Below are positions 1-10,244 of a DNA stretch of 62,308 nt, one piece after another. Position 1 is the first letter of the stretch; every line of letters starts with the position of its first letter. Origin of the DNA: Xenococcus sp. MO_188.B8 (lineage in GTDB: Bacteria; Cyanobacteriota; Cyanobacteriia; Cyanobacteriales; Xenococcaceae); contig JASJDR010000040.1 of the NCBI GenBank assembly GCA_030065615.1, positions 1-62,308 of the forward strand, in the 5' to 3' direction. The position numbers and the translations under genes are program-made. Below the pieces are notes generated by a model. The model saw only the letters and a list, made by a program, of their open reading frames with translations, searched no databases and had not been told where the DNA came from.

Positions 1-29
1 GCATAAATTGCTACAATTTCATCAAGCAT
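1..29 (-). CDS. 5' end of an unknown gene running off the left edge
   Basis: On the minus strand an ATG at 27-29 opens a frame reading MLDEIVAIY to the window edge. A purine-rich ribosome binding site (AGGAGAGAAGAAA) lies just upstream. It sits about 60 bp downstream of the NACHT gene on the same strand, so the two may be cotranscribed. Only about nine residues are visible, so no function can be given. The opening resembles the EIVAIY start of the repeated domain found in the 45.6 kb protein, but that is too little to use. Confidence 0.45.
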
Positions 30-88
30 TTTCTTCTCTCCTAACTAGATTTCTTCTGGAGAGATTTTCTTACTTTTCTTTCTCTTTC

Positions 89-3000
89 TCAATAACTAGC
101 AACTTGGGTTACTATTCGTCCCCACACTTCTTGATTCACTTTATATTCATAACGCTCAGTTAATAAATCGAGTAACTGAGGAATAAACGGTTTAGTTACT
201 AACCACGTAATTAATTTTGTGATGTCACTATGATAATTAATTAACTCTGGTTGAGATAATAATTGCATGAGCTGTTGTGATATTTCTTCAGGCTTAAATA
301 TAGAAGCAGCATGTATAACTCCTTCTACATTTCCTAAAACGTCAGGCACAAAAACATCTGGATTGTTTTCAAGTGCTGATATATCATTTTTGAAAGACCC
401 TATAAAAGTTGAAACTATAGAATTATTATTTAAATTTTTGAAGGAGAGTGATATGCGTTGCCAAATATAACCTCTGTAAGTAAAGTTACTAACTCTTAAA
501 TCAGGTAGTATTATTTGATCAAGCTTTTTGTTAATAAGATAAAAAGTACATTTGTTCATTTCTTCTAAAACTTGTTGTAAAAAAGGAGTAGCATTCTCTA
601 TCTTCCTCACGCCAAAAGTTGCAGCTATTCCAGCGCGAACTCGAAAATCAATATCAAGATTGTCTAATATTGGCAATAAAGACTTTAGTTGTTCTGATGA
701 AAGATTTTCTAAAGATTCTGCCAAGACAAATCTAGTCTGCCATTCAATAGATTCATTTTTAAGGTATCCAATTATTGAATCAGCCAATTCTGATATGTGT
801 TTTGAGAATTTCATAGCTATAGCGATAGCTAGTTTAGTTAACTCATCAGAATGTTCCTTTGGCAACATCGACAATAGATCTGAAGTCTGCTCTCGATTGC
901 TCAATCTAACTATTGATTCTATAATTGCTAATCTGCTACCAATTCCAATTTTTATTAAGGCAATTTCTTTTTCTTCTTTTTGTAGTATGTCCATCAGAGG
1001 AGATACCATTGTCTGCTCGCCTAATTCACCTAATGCTTTTGCAAGATTTGATTTAATAAAAAGAGTTTTATTTGTAGAGAAGCATCGTTGCTCTTCTAAA
1101 ATCGCTAGAATTTGAGAAGAGGTGAATTTTGCTTTTAACTTTATAAGGCTATCGATAACACCTTCAATTACAATTTCATTTGCTTTGACCTTCTTTGCCT
1201 CTTTTTTTACAAACTCTACTAAAACTTGTGCCGTTTCATGAGAACCGTATTTACCAAGAGCAATCGCGATCACTTTCCTTCTCCATTGATTTTGTTCCGA
1301 ATTCTCAAGAATTTCAAATAAATTATTTTCTAACTTTTGTCCACCAATTTCCATCAAAACATTAGCCGCATTTTCCCAATCGAGTACATAAGGAGAATTT
1401 AATAGTAAGTCTTTAACTTCAGCAATTATTTTTTCTCGCAAACCCTGTAAACTAATGATTGGCTTACCAACAAGACATCTTGCTGCTAAAAATAAATCAC
1501 CGTGGAACAAATCATCTTTGATGGCTAATTTACCTTTGGGTAATGATTGAGTGTTAATTGAATGTCCTAAAATCCCTAAAACTAGTGGTGTCGCATCTTC
1601 CATCATTTGCGATAACAAAAGAATAACTTCTGTGTACCAAGGATCGCGGTGAAGGGAAATAATAGTTGGTAACCTGTTTTCAATATCATCACTTGTAGCC
1701 AAAGCAGTTAAATATTCTTGAAAAGTTAAATGTAGAAAACCGTAATAACTAATAGCTTGTTCTTTTAGCAATCCATAATGATCGGCAATTTCTTTGAGAA
1801 AAACATTATTTTTTTTAGGATTAATATCATGTGTATTTAAAAAAATAGCAATTATCTTTAATAGTTGTTCTTTCGTAAAATAACGTTTTCCTTGAACATG
1901 AAAATGCCAAGCAATTTCTTTTAATAAGTTAAGTTTGTGATCTGTATTGCAGTTACTATAACGCTTGATTTGACGAGAAGAATCCCATTCTCTTAACAAT
2001 ACGGCTAAACAACGTTTATATAGTTCTGCACGACGTTCTGGTAATTCTAAATCTTGTTGATAAACAATAGTGATTAGTGAAACAATAAGAGGATTTGCCG
2101 CTAAGGTTTGCATTCGAATATTTTCAGCTAAAGCTTGCTTTAGTCCATTTTCTTTATCAGGATTAGATTTAAACCAGTTGTGAATGAAATCTTGAATTTG
2201 CTCCCAACTAAAATCTAAAACTTCGAGAGTTTCAAACCCTGTTAATCCTCTGCGCCAACCAGCTTTACGACAAGTAACCACAATCGGGGCTTGAGAAAAT
2301 CTTGTTCTGAAACGATTAATTTCGTCCACTGCTAAATTATAGGCAGCTTGAGCTTTTTCCTCGCTTTCTCCTCCTAATACTTCATCTAAACCATCACATA
2401 ATAATGCTACTTTTCCCTTATTTAATTGTTCAGTGAGATAATCAATGGCTTCTGGAAATCCATAACGAAGATCAAATTCTTTAGCAATAAATTTAAGCAA
2501 ATTCTTGGTATCACTTTGAACAAATTTACCTAATTCCACATACAAAGGTAAGTAAGGTAATCTATTTTCTTGTCTTTGTGCCATTTTCAAGGCTAAGAAA
2601 CGCAGCATCGTCGTTTTTCCTGCGCCTGGATCACCCAAAACTGTCATTTGAGGAAACTTTACTAAGGCTTCTACTGGAGACATACCATCAATAGATTTCT
2701 CTATCAGATATAATTGTGATCTCTTTAGTAATTTATTCGGATCTCCTTCAGCTAGAGAATCAATCTCGCTAAGATTTGTATAACTTAGTAATTCTTCTTC
2801 GCTAACGCTTAACTCTACAAAAACACTATCTAAACTAAGTGAACTGGGTGCATTTGGTAAATTACATATGCTGAGGTTACAAATTTCGGTAACAATTTTT
2901 TGTCGATATTGTTCAGCAAAATCTGCAACTATATTTTTTCTTTCCTCTTTTGTTTTTAACTCTGCTGCTGCTGCCTGAGTTGCTTTTTCTTCAGCTTTCT

Positions 3001-3466
3001 TCTTTTCTAAATCTGCTTTTTTTTCTTCTGTTTTTAGAGTTAATTGATTTTGTAGTTGAATTTCTTCTAATTTAGATTTTCGATTGTATCTAAATCCATA
3101 GATACTAACTGCACCAGCTAATAATGCTGTGATAATTGTACCTGTCCATTTAATTAAATCTCCTTCGTTACGTTGCCAAAAGTTAGGATTGTTCTGAGAC
3201 GGTGAATTCTGTTGATTAGAATTATTAGGTTGAGTTGGTAATGGTGATGGTGAATTTGCAGGAGTAGTGTTTGTAGATTTAGGATTTGCTTGTTTAGTTG
3301 GTGTTTTTGTAGCTGGTGAAGTATTTTTAGCAGGTGAACTAACCGAATTAGGGGAGGGCGATGGAGATTGTTGAGCTACATTAGGAATTACAAATAAGAA
3401 GCCAAATAAAATAGCAACTGAAATAGCAACTGATAGGAAAATCTGCTTTTGAAGTTTCCGCTTCAT
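89..3466 (-). CDS. Membrane-anchored NACHT NTPase with HEAT-like C-terminus
   Basis: The 1125-residue protein starts with a hydrophobic segment (about 9-28). A Pro/Ser/Thr/Asn-rich linker (32-95), a second hydrophobic helix (about 107-124) and a charged Lys/Glu coiled coil (130-178) follow. A NACHT domain comes next: Walker A GDPGAGKT at 278-285 and Walker B LLCDGLDE near 355-362. The C-terminal half is alpha-helical with repeated helical pairs (for example ALGKYGSHETAQVL) typical of HEAT repeats. NACHT proteins are STAND-class NTPases used as signalling or defence switches. The membrane anchor plus disordered spacer suggests the switch is tethered to the inner face of a membrane. No effector domain is recognisable, and the N-terminal membrane region may take that role. 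The neighbours do not reveal its trigger. The family call is firm; the role is inferred. Confidence 0.85.
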   Translation of the reverse strand: MKRKLQKQIFLSVAISVAILFGFLFVIPNVAQQSPSPSPNSVSSPAKNTSPATKTPTKQANPKSTNTTPANSPSPLPTQPNNSNQQNSPSQNNPNFWQRNEGDLIKWTGTIITALLAGAVSIYGFRYNRKSKLEEIQLQNQLTLKTEEKKADLEKKKAEEKATQAAAAELKTKEERKNIVADFAEQYRQKIVTEICNLSICNLPNAPSSLSLDSVFVELSVSEEELLSYTNLSEIDSLAEGDPNKLLKRSQLYLIEKSIDGMSPVEALVKFPQMTVLGDPGAGKTTMLRFLALKMAQRQENRLPYLPLYVELGKFVQSDTKNLLKFIAKEFDLRYGFPEAIDYLTEQLNKGKVALLCDGLDEVLGGESEEKAQAAYNLAVDEINRFRTRFSQAPIVVTCRKAGWRRGLTGFETLEVLDFSWEQIQDFIHNWFKSNPDKENGLKQALAENIRMQTLAANPLIVSLITIVYQQDLELPERRAELYKRCLAVLLREWDSSRQIKRYSNCNTDHKLNLLKEIAWHFHVQGKRYFTKEQLLKIIAIFLNTHDINPKKNNVFLKEIADHYGLLKEQAISYYGFLHLTFQEYLTALATSDDIENRLPTIISLHRDPWYTEVILLLSQMMEDATPLVLGILGHSINTQSLPKGKLAIKDDLFHGDLFLAARCLVGKPIISLQGLREKIIAEVKDLLLNSPYVLDWENAANVLMEIGGQKLENNLFEILENSEQNQWRRKVIAIALGKYGSHETAQVLVEFVKKEAKKVKANEIVIEGVIDSLIKLKAKFTSSQILAILEEQRCFSTNKTLFIKSNLAKALGELGEQTMVSPLMDILQKEEKEIALIKIGIGSRLAIIESIVRLSNREQTSDLLSMLPKEHSDELTKLAIAIAMKFSKHISELADSIIGYLKNESIEWQTRFVLAESLENLSSEQLKSLLPILDNLDIDFRVRAGIAATFGVRKIENATPFLQQVLEEMNKCTFYLINKKLDQIILPDLRVSNFTYRGYIWQRISLSFKNLNNNSIVSTFIGSFKNDISALENNPDVFVPDVLGNVEGVIHAASIFKPEEISQQLMQLLSQPELINYHSDITKLITWLVTKPFIPQLLDLLTERYEYKVNQEVWGRIVTQVASY

Positions 3467-3497
3467 TGATCTTTGGATGAATTATGATTCAACTAAG

Positions 3498-6400
3498 CTA
3501 ACTCAAATTTAGTAAAGCTTCTATAGGGTGTAAAGGTCGCCATTGCTCTAATCGTTGTATTTGAGAGCGACAAGAAAAGCCTGTTGCTAGATAATAAGGT
3601 CTTTCCTGGATATCTTTGGGTAAATGCTTACTCCAACTAAGCTGATAAATACCTTTTGAGGTTTCTAAATGTTCTGCCTCGTAACCATAAATTCCCGCCA
3701 TCCCACAGCAACCAGTATCGATAATATTGAGCTGCAAGCCTGCTGCTTGAAATACCTGTTGCCACTGGCATTGGGAGGCTAGTGCTAGGGTTTTTTCACT
3801 ACAATGCCCTAATAAATTATAGGATTTAAGAACTTTGGATTGGAGGGAGCAATCTACTAAAGCAGGCAGTTTTGAATAGCGTTTTTCTAACAGAAATTCT
3901 TGGGGAAGTTGAATCTTGAGAGGGTTTAAGTTGTCAAAACTAGCATATTCATCACGATAGGTAAGTACAATACTCGGTTCAATCCCTATGATTGGAATCC
4001 CAAAATCTTGAATTTTTTGGAGATAACTAATATTGTCCTTGGCTACTATGGCGAATTCTTCGAGAAAGCCCAGAACATGGAATGGCTTGCCGCTAACCAG
4101 AGGAGGTAACAGGTAAACCTGCAATCCCAACTTAGTTAATAAATCATAAGTAGCTAAGACTAATTCCGCTTCATAGTAATTAGTAAACAAATCTGGCAGT
4201 AAAATAACACTATTACTAGGATCAGCTTGAGCTAATTGTTCTAAGTCCGACTGAGCAAGAGTTCGCTGTTTTAGGCTTGCTGTCAAGGCCAAAGAACTCA
4301 TTCTTGGAGGATTAACTATTCCTAAAATATTGCGCAATAATCCCAGAGTCAGGGGATTTTGCATCACCAGATTAGTTAGCTGAGGAAACTTGCCTTGCCA
4401 TTGAGTTAAAAGTTCGATGTGACCCATTATAAGATCGCGAGGCGCTCTTAAATAACGAGTATAATAACGCTGTAAAAATTTAGCTTTAAGGCTAGGAATA
4501 TCAACATGAATGGGACATTGATTAGCACAAGCTTTACAGGAGAGACAGCCATGCAAACCATCATAAACTTCGCGGGAATAATCATATTGACCAGTAGCTT
4601 TAGCTAAACTATTCCAGAATTTAACTAACAAGTTCCCAGACTGCTCTAAATCTGGAGTGGGGTTGAGAGCAAGTTGACGTAACCATTCCCGCAGCAAGCT
4701 AGCGCGACCTTTGGGGGAATGAATGCGCTCTAAAGACCCCTTGTAAGAAGGACAAATCACTTGGTCTGGATTGACACTAAAACAAGCACCATTGCCATTG
4801 CAACTAAATGCCACCTCATAATCTGCTTGCTCAGAGGCTGAAACTTGGCGATCAAAATGTCCCCTCAGAGGTGCTTCTAGCCGTAAAACCTGATCTTCAC
4901 TACCAAAAGGAGTCACAATTTTGCCTGGATTTAAGCGATTGTCTGGATCAAAAGCAGTCTTAATTTTTCTTAGATCTTCGTAAAGTTCTGCGCCAAAAAA
5001 TAGGGTCGTATATTCACTACGAAAACCCCGACCATGTTCTGCCCACATTACCCCACCATATTTACGTACCAGAGTCACTACTTGATCTGATATTTCACGA
5101 ATTAGCACTTCATCTTCAGGAACTTGCAGATTTAAAGCTGGGCGTACATGGAGACAACCGACATCTACATGACCAAACATGGCATAGTCCAGATTATAGC
5201 GGTTTAGCAAAGCTTTGAATTCTTTAACATAGTTAGCTAGATTAACTGGAGGCACAGCAGTATCTTCGATAAAAGCAATGGGTTTACGTTTTCCTGGGCG
5301 ATTACCTAGTAAGCCAACGCCTCGTTTCCGCAATTCCCAAAGGTGATTTATTTCTGCTGTTGATTGAGCCTGGTAATACCCAATTGCTGTGGGATCAATA
5401 TCTAATTCTTGTTTAAGCAGATCAATTTTTGCGCGCAGCTTTGAGGGATGTTCTGAGACAAATTCCACCAGGTTAATTGCCCTAGCATCAGCGATAAAAT
5501 CTTGAACATACTGATAAATTTCATCCTGTCTCGCCAGGTCGAGAATATTTTCATCAATGGTTTCAATAGCAGCAGGCTCAAATTCTAATAAGCTTTGAGA
5601 AGCATTTAAGGCATCATCAAAACAAGAATAATGAATTACAAGTAATTCTTTGAACCGAGGGATCGGAGTTAGCTTGAGTTTAGCTTCTGTAACCACTGCC
5701 AGAGTGCCTTCAGAACCAGCAATAATTCGGTTGAGATCGAAGAATTTACCTTCTGAATCATAGACTTTTGCCAAGTTATAACCTGTAAGAAACCGAGGCA
5801 TTTTGGGAAACTGTTGCTCGATTAACTCTTGTTTAGTAGTGACAATCTGATCCACCTGCCGATAGATTTGTCCGACACGATTAGAATCTGATTTTAGTTG
5901 AGCTAGTTGTTCCTTAATTACAGGTTGGGTACTAGCCACAGTACCATCAGTTAGCACCCAGGTAAGTTCTAAAATATGATCGCTAGTACGACCATAGATA
6001 CGGGAACCTTTACCACAGGCATCGGTGTTAATCATGCCCCCTAAAGTAGCTCGACTACTAGGAGCTAGGTTGGGTGCAAAGAAAACTCCATAGGGTTTGA
6101 GGTGAGTGTTTAACTGATCCAACACCACACCAGGTTGCACCTTAACCCAACCAGCTTCAGGGTTTACCTCGATAATCTGATTCATATATTTAGAACAATC
6201 GAGGATAATTCCTGTAGAGAGGGATTGTCCATTAGTACCTGTTCCGCTACCGCGAGGAGAAAAGGTTAACTTTTGGTAAGCAGGTTGATTCGCCAATTTA
6301 AACACTGCCACTAGATCGACTTTAGTGCGCGGAAAAATGACTGCTTGGGGCAAGATTTGATAAATACTGTTATCGGTGGATGTGAGTAAACGACTAGCAA

Positions 6401-6503
6401 AATCTGCTCGGATTTCCCCAGAGAAATTGGTTTTCTTTAGTGAGTTGAGAAACTTATCAACATCAGTTTCTAGGATGGCTTGTAGAGGTAAACGAGGAAT
6501 CAT
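3498..6503 (-). CDS. FAD-linked dehydrogenase fused to Fe-S/CCG module (YdiJ-type D-2-hydroxyacid dehydrogenase)
   Basis: The 1001-residue protein has a GlcD-like FAD-binding PCMH region with PRGSGTGTNGQS near residue 80 and an FAD-oxidase C-terminal region ending at DPDNRLNPGKI. A Cys-rich part follows, with a cluster-type motif CLSCKACANQCPIHVD near 650 and a CCG element (DTGCCGMAG) near 940. This GlcD plus GlpC-like order and the length match E. coli YdiJ, a family that oxidises D-lactate or D-2-hydroxyglutarate with electrons passing to a carrier. The substrate cannot be read from sequence. In a cyanobacterium it could act in photorespiratory glycolate/lactate oxidation (inference). It stands alone, 31 bp from the NACHT gene on the same strand. 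Confidence 0.85.
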   Translation of the reverse strand: MIPRLPLQAILETDVDKFLNSLKKTNFSGEIRADFASRLLTSTDNSIYQILPQAVIFPRTKVDLVAVFKLANQPAYQKLTFSPRGSGTGTNGQSLSTGIILDCSKYMNQIIEVNPEAGWVKVQPGVVLDQLNTHLKPYGVFFAPNLAPSSRATLGGMINTDACGKGSRIYGRTSDHILELTWVLTDGTVASTQPVIKEQLAQLKSDSNRVGQIYRQVDQIVTTKQELIEQQFPKMPRFLTGYNLAKVYDSEGKFFDLNRIIAGSEGTLAVVTEAKLKLTPIPRFKELLVIHYSCFDDALNASQSLLEFEPAAIETIDENILDLARQDEIYQYVQDFIADARAINLVEFVSEHPSKLRAKIDLLKQELDIDPTAIGYYQAQSTAEINHLWELRKRGVGLLGNRPGKRKPIAFIEDTAVPPVNLANYVKEFKALLNRYNLDYAMFGHVDVGCLHVRPALNLQVPEDEVLIREISDQVVTLVRKYGGVMWAEHGRGFRSEYTTLFFGAELYEDLRKIKTAFDPDNRLNPGKIVTPFGSEDQVLRLEAPLRGHFDRQVSASEQADYEVAFSCNGNGACFSVNPDQVICPSYKGSLERIHSPKGRASLLREWLRQLALNPTPDLEQSGNLLVKFWNSLAKATGQYDYSREVYDGLHGCLSCKACANQCPIHVDIPSLKAKFLQRYYTRYLRAPRDLIMGHIELLTQWQGKFPQLTNLVMQNPLTLGLLRNILGIVNPPRMSSLALTASLKQRTLAQSDLEQLAQADPSNSVILLPDLFTNYYEAELVLATYDLLTKLGLQVYLLPPLVSGKPFHVLGFLEEFAIVAKDNISYLQKIQDFGIPIIGIEPSIVLTYRDEYASFDNLNPLKIQLPQEFLLEKRYSKLPALVDCSLQSKVLKSYNLLGHCSEKTLALASQCQWQQVFQAAGLQLNIIDTGCCGMAGIYGYEAEHLETSKGIYQLSWSKHLPKDIQERPYYLATGFSCRSQIQRLEQWRPLHPIEALLNLS

Positions 6504-7101
6504 GGCTGGTTATTGAGAAATTGCAGGATTTATAACTTTTATTTAAAAACTCTAGTTTTGAATGTAGATGTGGTTTATCAACTCTAGATAATTTATCTTG
6601 TACAGATACTTTCATTGACCAATAATTTTGCCCACCCCACTTGTATTTGGAAATTTATTTTTTTGGTTAAGAGTCATTACATAGATATTAATCAAATAAG
6701 CAAAAATACTGAGTTAGCAAATAAGTATAAATTCTTAGCTCGCGATAATTTGACTTAACTGAAATAGTAAATATTCTACATTTTTGTTTATCTTTTTGCT
6801 TAAGTTCCTAAACATCCCTGGTAAAAAAATACTGTTGTAGCAAAATGAATCTCAGAAGTCAATGGACTACTTCACAAAAAGCAAGTGATTTCATCAATTG
6901 CTCTTAGAAATTTGTCTAAGTATTATTATTTACGTAGCAAGTAAGTAGTAAGCATAATTATGCAATAGAAACAGTAAAAAATAAGAAGGTTTGTTAAAGT
7001 TAATATTTGATTTAACATGAAGCAAACAAACTGAATAAAAATTTTTTATTGTCACTCTATTACCCAAAATACTTCTTCTTACTTAATCAGAGGAAAATTC
7101 A
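6504..7101. other. AT-rich intergenic region
   Basis: This is 598 bp between divergent genes. I see no reading frame with coding character and no RNA gene. It presumably holds the promoters of the dehydrogenase (left) and the permease (right). A purine-rich AGAGGAAAATTCA precedes the permease ATG and is its likely ribosome binding site. Confidence 0.5.
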
Positions 7102-8205
7102 ATGGTATATATAATTCGGACGATTGTTCTATTTATGATCGGGCTTTGGCTTAAAAATCAGTTCAAAGAAGAGCTTAGTTTTAAGTCGATTAAGATTGTC
7201 ATGATGCAAGTATTTCTTCCTGCTGTCATTTTTTACTTGATACTGACTAACAAAGAAGGTATTAGTGAAAATGGTCTGTGGATGATCGTTGTGGCGACTT
7301 TAGCCTTAAACTTCCTCACTTTTGGATTTGCCAAGTTTGTCTTGCCAAAACTCCTACCAAGCCTCGGTAAAAAAATTATTAATACTAATGCCGTTATGTT
7401 AAGTGCCTATGCGCCTTGCATAACAGTTGTTCCGATCGCTGCTGCGATCTCAACCAATATTAATGCTACCTATGCAGCTTTGTTTGACATTGGCGATAAG
7501 TTTTTTATTTTCGTAATTCTCTTTGCCTATATTTCTTTACAGGTTCAAGAAAAATCAGCAGGCTTTTTGCATAATGCTTCCTATTTTCTGAAAAAGATTA
7601 TTTTACAGCCAATTAACTTAGCATTAATCTTGAGTTTGGTTCTTTCGAGTCAAAATATCGTTTTCGAAGATTTACCTAACGTAGTTCAACAAGTAATAGT
7701 TGATATCAAATCCCCATTACTTATCTTAATTCCAATCTTTATTGCTGGAGTTGTCAGTTTTGAAAACCTATCCAAAACCTTACTTTCTGTTTTGATGTAT
7801 AAATATGGCTTTGGATTTGTAGTTAGTGCGATATTTTTATTGTTATTCCCTGGAGTGATTACTGCTGGTTTAGGCTTACTTGTGGTTACTGCACCTCTTG
7901 CTTCTTCTAGTATGTGGGCTAAACAAAATCTTATGGAATTTAATAAGGAGAAAGTATCTCAAAAATTCGATCTTGATTTTGCTGATGACTTGTTTACCAA
8001 TTCCTTTGGAATTTCTCTAATTTTAAACTTCTTGATTTTTTCCATTGGCGAACCTGTCGTCAACCCTAATCTTCTCCTAATACTAGGTGTCAGCTTGATG
8101 GTAACTGCTTCGATGTTGCACTATCGCTCTAGAAAAGCTGTGAGAAAAGCACAATTATTGGCTGCCGAAGTAGCAACTCAAGAAGAATTAGTCCTTAGAA
8201 AATAG
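7102..8205 (+). CDS. Ten-helix permease, AEC-like
   Basis: The 367-residue protein is almost entirely hydrophobic, with about ten predicted membrane helices in two similar halves. It has a short charged C-terminal tail (YRSRKAVRKAQ...). Small polar/glycine positions interrupt the helices (SAYAPCITVVPIAAAIS and VVTAPLASSSMWAK), as expected for a secondary carrier with broken helices. The overall plan and the N-terminal half recall the auxin efflux carrier (AEC) family, which exports or imports organic anions. I cannot exclude a different bile-acid/AEC-superfamily member. It is monocistronic, and the next gene is convergent. Substrate unknown. Confidence 0.55.
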   Translation: MVYIIRTIVLFMIGLWLKNQFKEELSFKSIKIVMMQVFLPAVIFYLILTNKEGISENGLWMIVVATLALNFLTFGFAKFVLPKLLPSLGKKIINTNAVMLSAYAPCITVVPIAAAISTNINATYAALFDIGDKFFIFVILFAYISLQVQEKSAGFLHNASYFLKKIILQPINLALILSLVLSSQNIVFEDLPNVVQQVIVDIKSPLLILIPIFIAGVVSFENLSKTLLSVLMYKYGFGFVVSAIFLLLFPGVITAGLGLLVVTAPLASSSMWAKQNLMEFNKEKVSQKFDLDFADDLFTNSFGISLILNFLIFSIGEPVVNPNLLLILGVSLMVTASMLHYRSRKAVRKAQLLAAEVATQEELVLRK

Positions 8206-8320
8206 AAGGTTTTCAGGAATCAGGAACGAGGAGGGTAACAGGTAATAGGTAATAAGTAATTATCTTTTCTTGTCTTCCCCACCTCCCCCATCTTCCCCAT
8301 CTATTCTATTTCCCTTGTCT
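8206..8320. repeat. Low-complexity spacer with short direct repeats
   Basis: Short GGTAATA/GTAATAAGTAAT direct repeats are followed by a pyrimidine-rich run of CTTCCCC units. This resembles the heptamer-type STRR tracts seen elsewhere in the window. It separates two convergent genes and shows no clear hairpin terminator. Confidence 0.4.
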
Positions 8321-9130
8321 TCAACTTAAACTATCCTGAGTATTCCTCCGGGTGTAATCATTCCAGGTAGTAAGATGATCTAGAGGATGGCTCGATAATA
8401 AACGATCGCGATCGCTTTTGCTCAATCCGACTGCCATACTAAAATCTGCACCTGAGATATTGGCCAGATTGCTCAAATCGGCTCCTGTCAAATCAGCGGC
8501 TCTAAGATCGACATCTTGCAATTCGGCATTAACTAAACGAGCATTCCGTAAACAAGCACCAGTCAGAATTGCTTTTTGCAAATTAGCGCCACTTAAAGAA
8601 ACATCTTCGAGAATTGCTCCTGTCAAATCCGCACCACTAAGGTAAGCACCAATTAATTTCGCTCCCGTTAAATCAACGCCTCGCAGATCGGCCGTGTTAA
8701 GATATTTTCCGCTAAGTACAGCACCAGGGCCAACGGCACCAGAAGTTTTGTAACGAAATCCTTCAGGAAAAATAGTTTCCTTATCGTATAATGCCAGTTC
8801 AAGTTTAGTGTTTTTAAGATTAGCAGCGGTAAAATTAGCTTGACGAAGATCGGAGCGAGTAATGTATGCGCCTTCTAAGTTAGCTCCTGTGAGATTAGCA
8901 CCAGTTAAATCTACTCCTCGCAGATCTGCTTGCTGTAAATTAGCTCCTGTAAGATTAGCGTAACTGAGATCGGCATTGGTTAGAGTAGCCTGGGAAAGAT
9001 TAGCTTGTTCTAAATTAATTTTACTAAGTGCGATCGCGTATAGGTCTGATTTACTTAAATCCGTTCCTATAAGATTACCTTGAGACTCAATCTTGGCTTG
9101 AATATCTGAAATAGTTAAAGTATGCGACAT
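8321..9130 (-). CDS. Pentapeptide-repeat protein
   Basis: The 269-residue protein is built from tandem A(D/N)LxX pentapeptides (ANLSQATLTNADLSYANLTG and onward). A non-repeat insert near residues 110-140 divides the repeats into two blocks. Such repeats fold as a right-handed quadrilateral beta-helix. The family is abundant in cyanobacteria and mostly of unknown function, although some members mimic DNA or bind gyrase. There is no signal peptide, so it is probably cytoplasmic. A short polar tail after residue 240 is unlike the repeats. Its neighbours do not suggest a role. Confidence 0.9.
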   Translation of the reverse strand: MSHTLTISDIQAKIESQGNLIGTDLSKSDLYAIALSKINLEQANLSQATLTNADLSYANLTGANLQQADLRGVDLTGANLTGANLEGAYITRSDLRQANFTAANLKNTKLELALYDKETIFPEGFRYKTSGAVGPGAVLSGKYLNTADLRGVDLTGAKLIGAYLSGADLTGAILEDVSLSGANLQKAILTGACLRNARLVNAELQDVDLRAADLTGADLSNLANISGADFSMAVGLSKSDRDRLLSSHPLDHLTTWNDYTRRNTQDSLS

Positions 9131-9208
9131 CTTTGCTAATAGCTATTTGCATAAAAATTTTAATCAGTAAAATTTAGAATACTACAGATTCGCGATCATA
9201 CTTCAACT

Positions 9209-9436
9209 ATGTCAAATAAATTAGATAGGTACAATATTTATAAAGGAGTCCTCAAAAGAGAACTGACTCCTGAAGTTGCTAAACAAAAGCTAAAAGTAAT
9301 TAACTTTTCTGAAAAATAGGTAGAAATCTTAATAAATACTGATGAAATCATATCTATACTTAACAAGTGTCTATGGAGAAAATTAGATGATAAAAGTATT
9401 TCAAATTGGGCATTATTTTTGTTTTTTGAAGACTAA
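9209..9436 (+). pseudogene. Small ORF interrupted by an in-frame TAG
   Basis: An ATG at 9209 opens 36 codons (MSNKLDRYNIYKGVLKRELT...) ending in TAG at 9317-9319. The same frame then continues open for 38 more codons (VEILINTDEIISIL ... SISNWALFLFFED) to TAA at 9434. The composition of both halves looks protein-like, which suggests one small gene of about 75 residues broken by a nonsense mutation. I do not recognise the family. The charged, helical character and the size resemble small antitoxin or immunity proteins, but that is only an impression. Confidence 0.4.
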
Positions 9437-10244
9437 TGACATGATAATTCCAATTTTCTAACTAGATTTGATAATTCCATAAGCTTTATTGTCATTTTTG
9501 TAAAACCTAACAAAAATAATGGACAGCGATCGCGTATACTTGCAAAAAAGGGCAATCGCCTCAAATTCCTGTCAGAAGTCCCTAATCCCAAATTTATCAA
9601 AAAATAAATAAAACCCACAACAAATTACTTGCAGGCAATTTATTAGCTTTGAGCTTCAGTAAATAGCTCAGACAAAAATTACATTAAAGTCCACAGATCT
9701 TCATATAAATTGTTGACAACAACATCCAGATCAGGAGCGATTTCAGCAACAACATTTTTTGTGAGTGATTACCAGAAAAATACTAAGTATTTTTACGTAA
9801 TAAATAATACTGTTTTATCTCTAAAATCTTTTTTGATAAAATTTAGTTCAGAATTTACAATTACTGTTTTGATTAATTACGTTAATTAGCTAGAAAAATC
9901 TGTTTAATCTTTCAGTAATTATTCTGGGCTTTAAAATTTTTTTGTTAATTAAATATAAAGCTTTTAAGAATCAGTTGCTATAAGTTTCGAATTGCAGCTT
10001 CGGTAGAGCCTAATGTCATAAATAACTTCGAGTATAAATTATTGAACCTTAGATCTAGCACGATCGCTGATTTTGCCATCAGACTAGTACAAAAATATCT
10101 TGCGCTATAGTTTTAGTTCTTGTGTGACTGCTCAAAAAAATAGATTCAGGAAAATTTCATTTTAATGAGGGTAGTTCTCCAAAAAATATTAGTGCGACTT
10201 ATTCTTGTAAAATCTATTTTGGATAACAACTTGATGAAAAAATC
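9437..10244. other. AT-rich intergenic region with a possible gene remnant
   Basis: About 800 bp without a convincing gene. On the minus strand, 9679-9768 is open and reads VAEIAPDLDVVVNNLYEDL then WTLM and stop, which looks like the tail of a lost protein gene. No start or upstream coding sequence remains. One HIP1-like site lies near 9530. Confidence 0.35.

Noticed and set aside
9433..9618. 61-residue minus-strand ORF
   Set aside because: No ribosome site, unusual composition and overlap with the end of the interrupted small gene.
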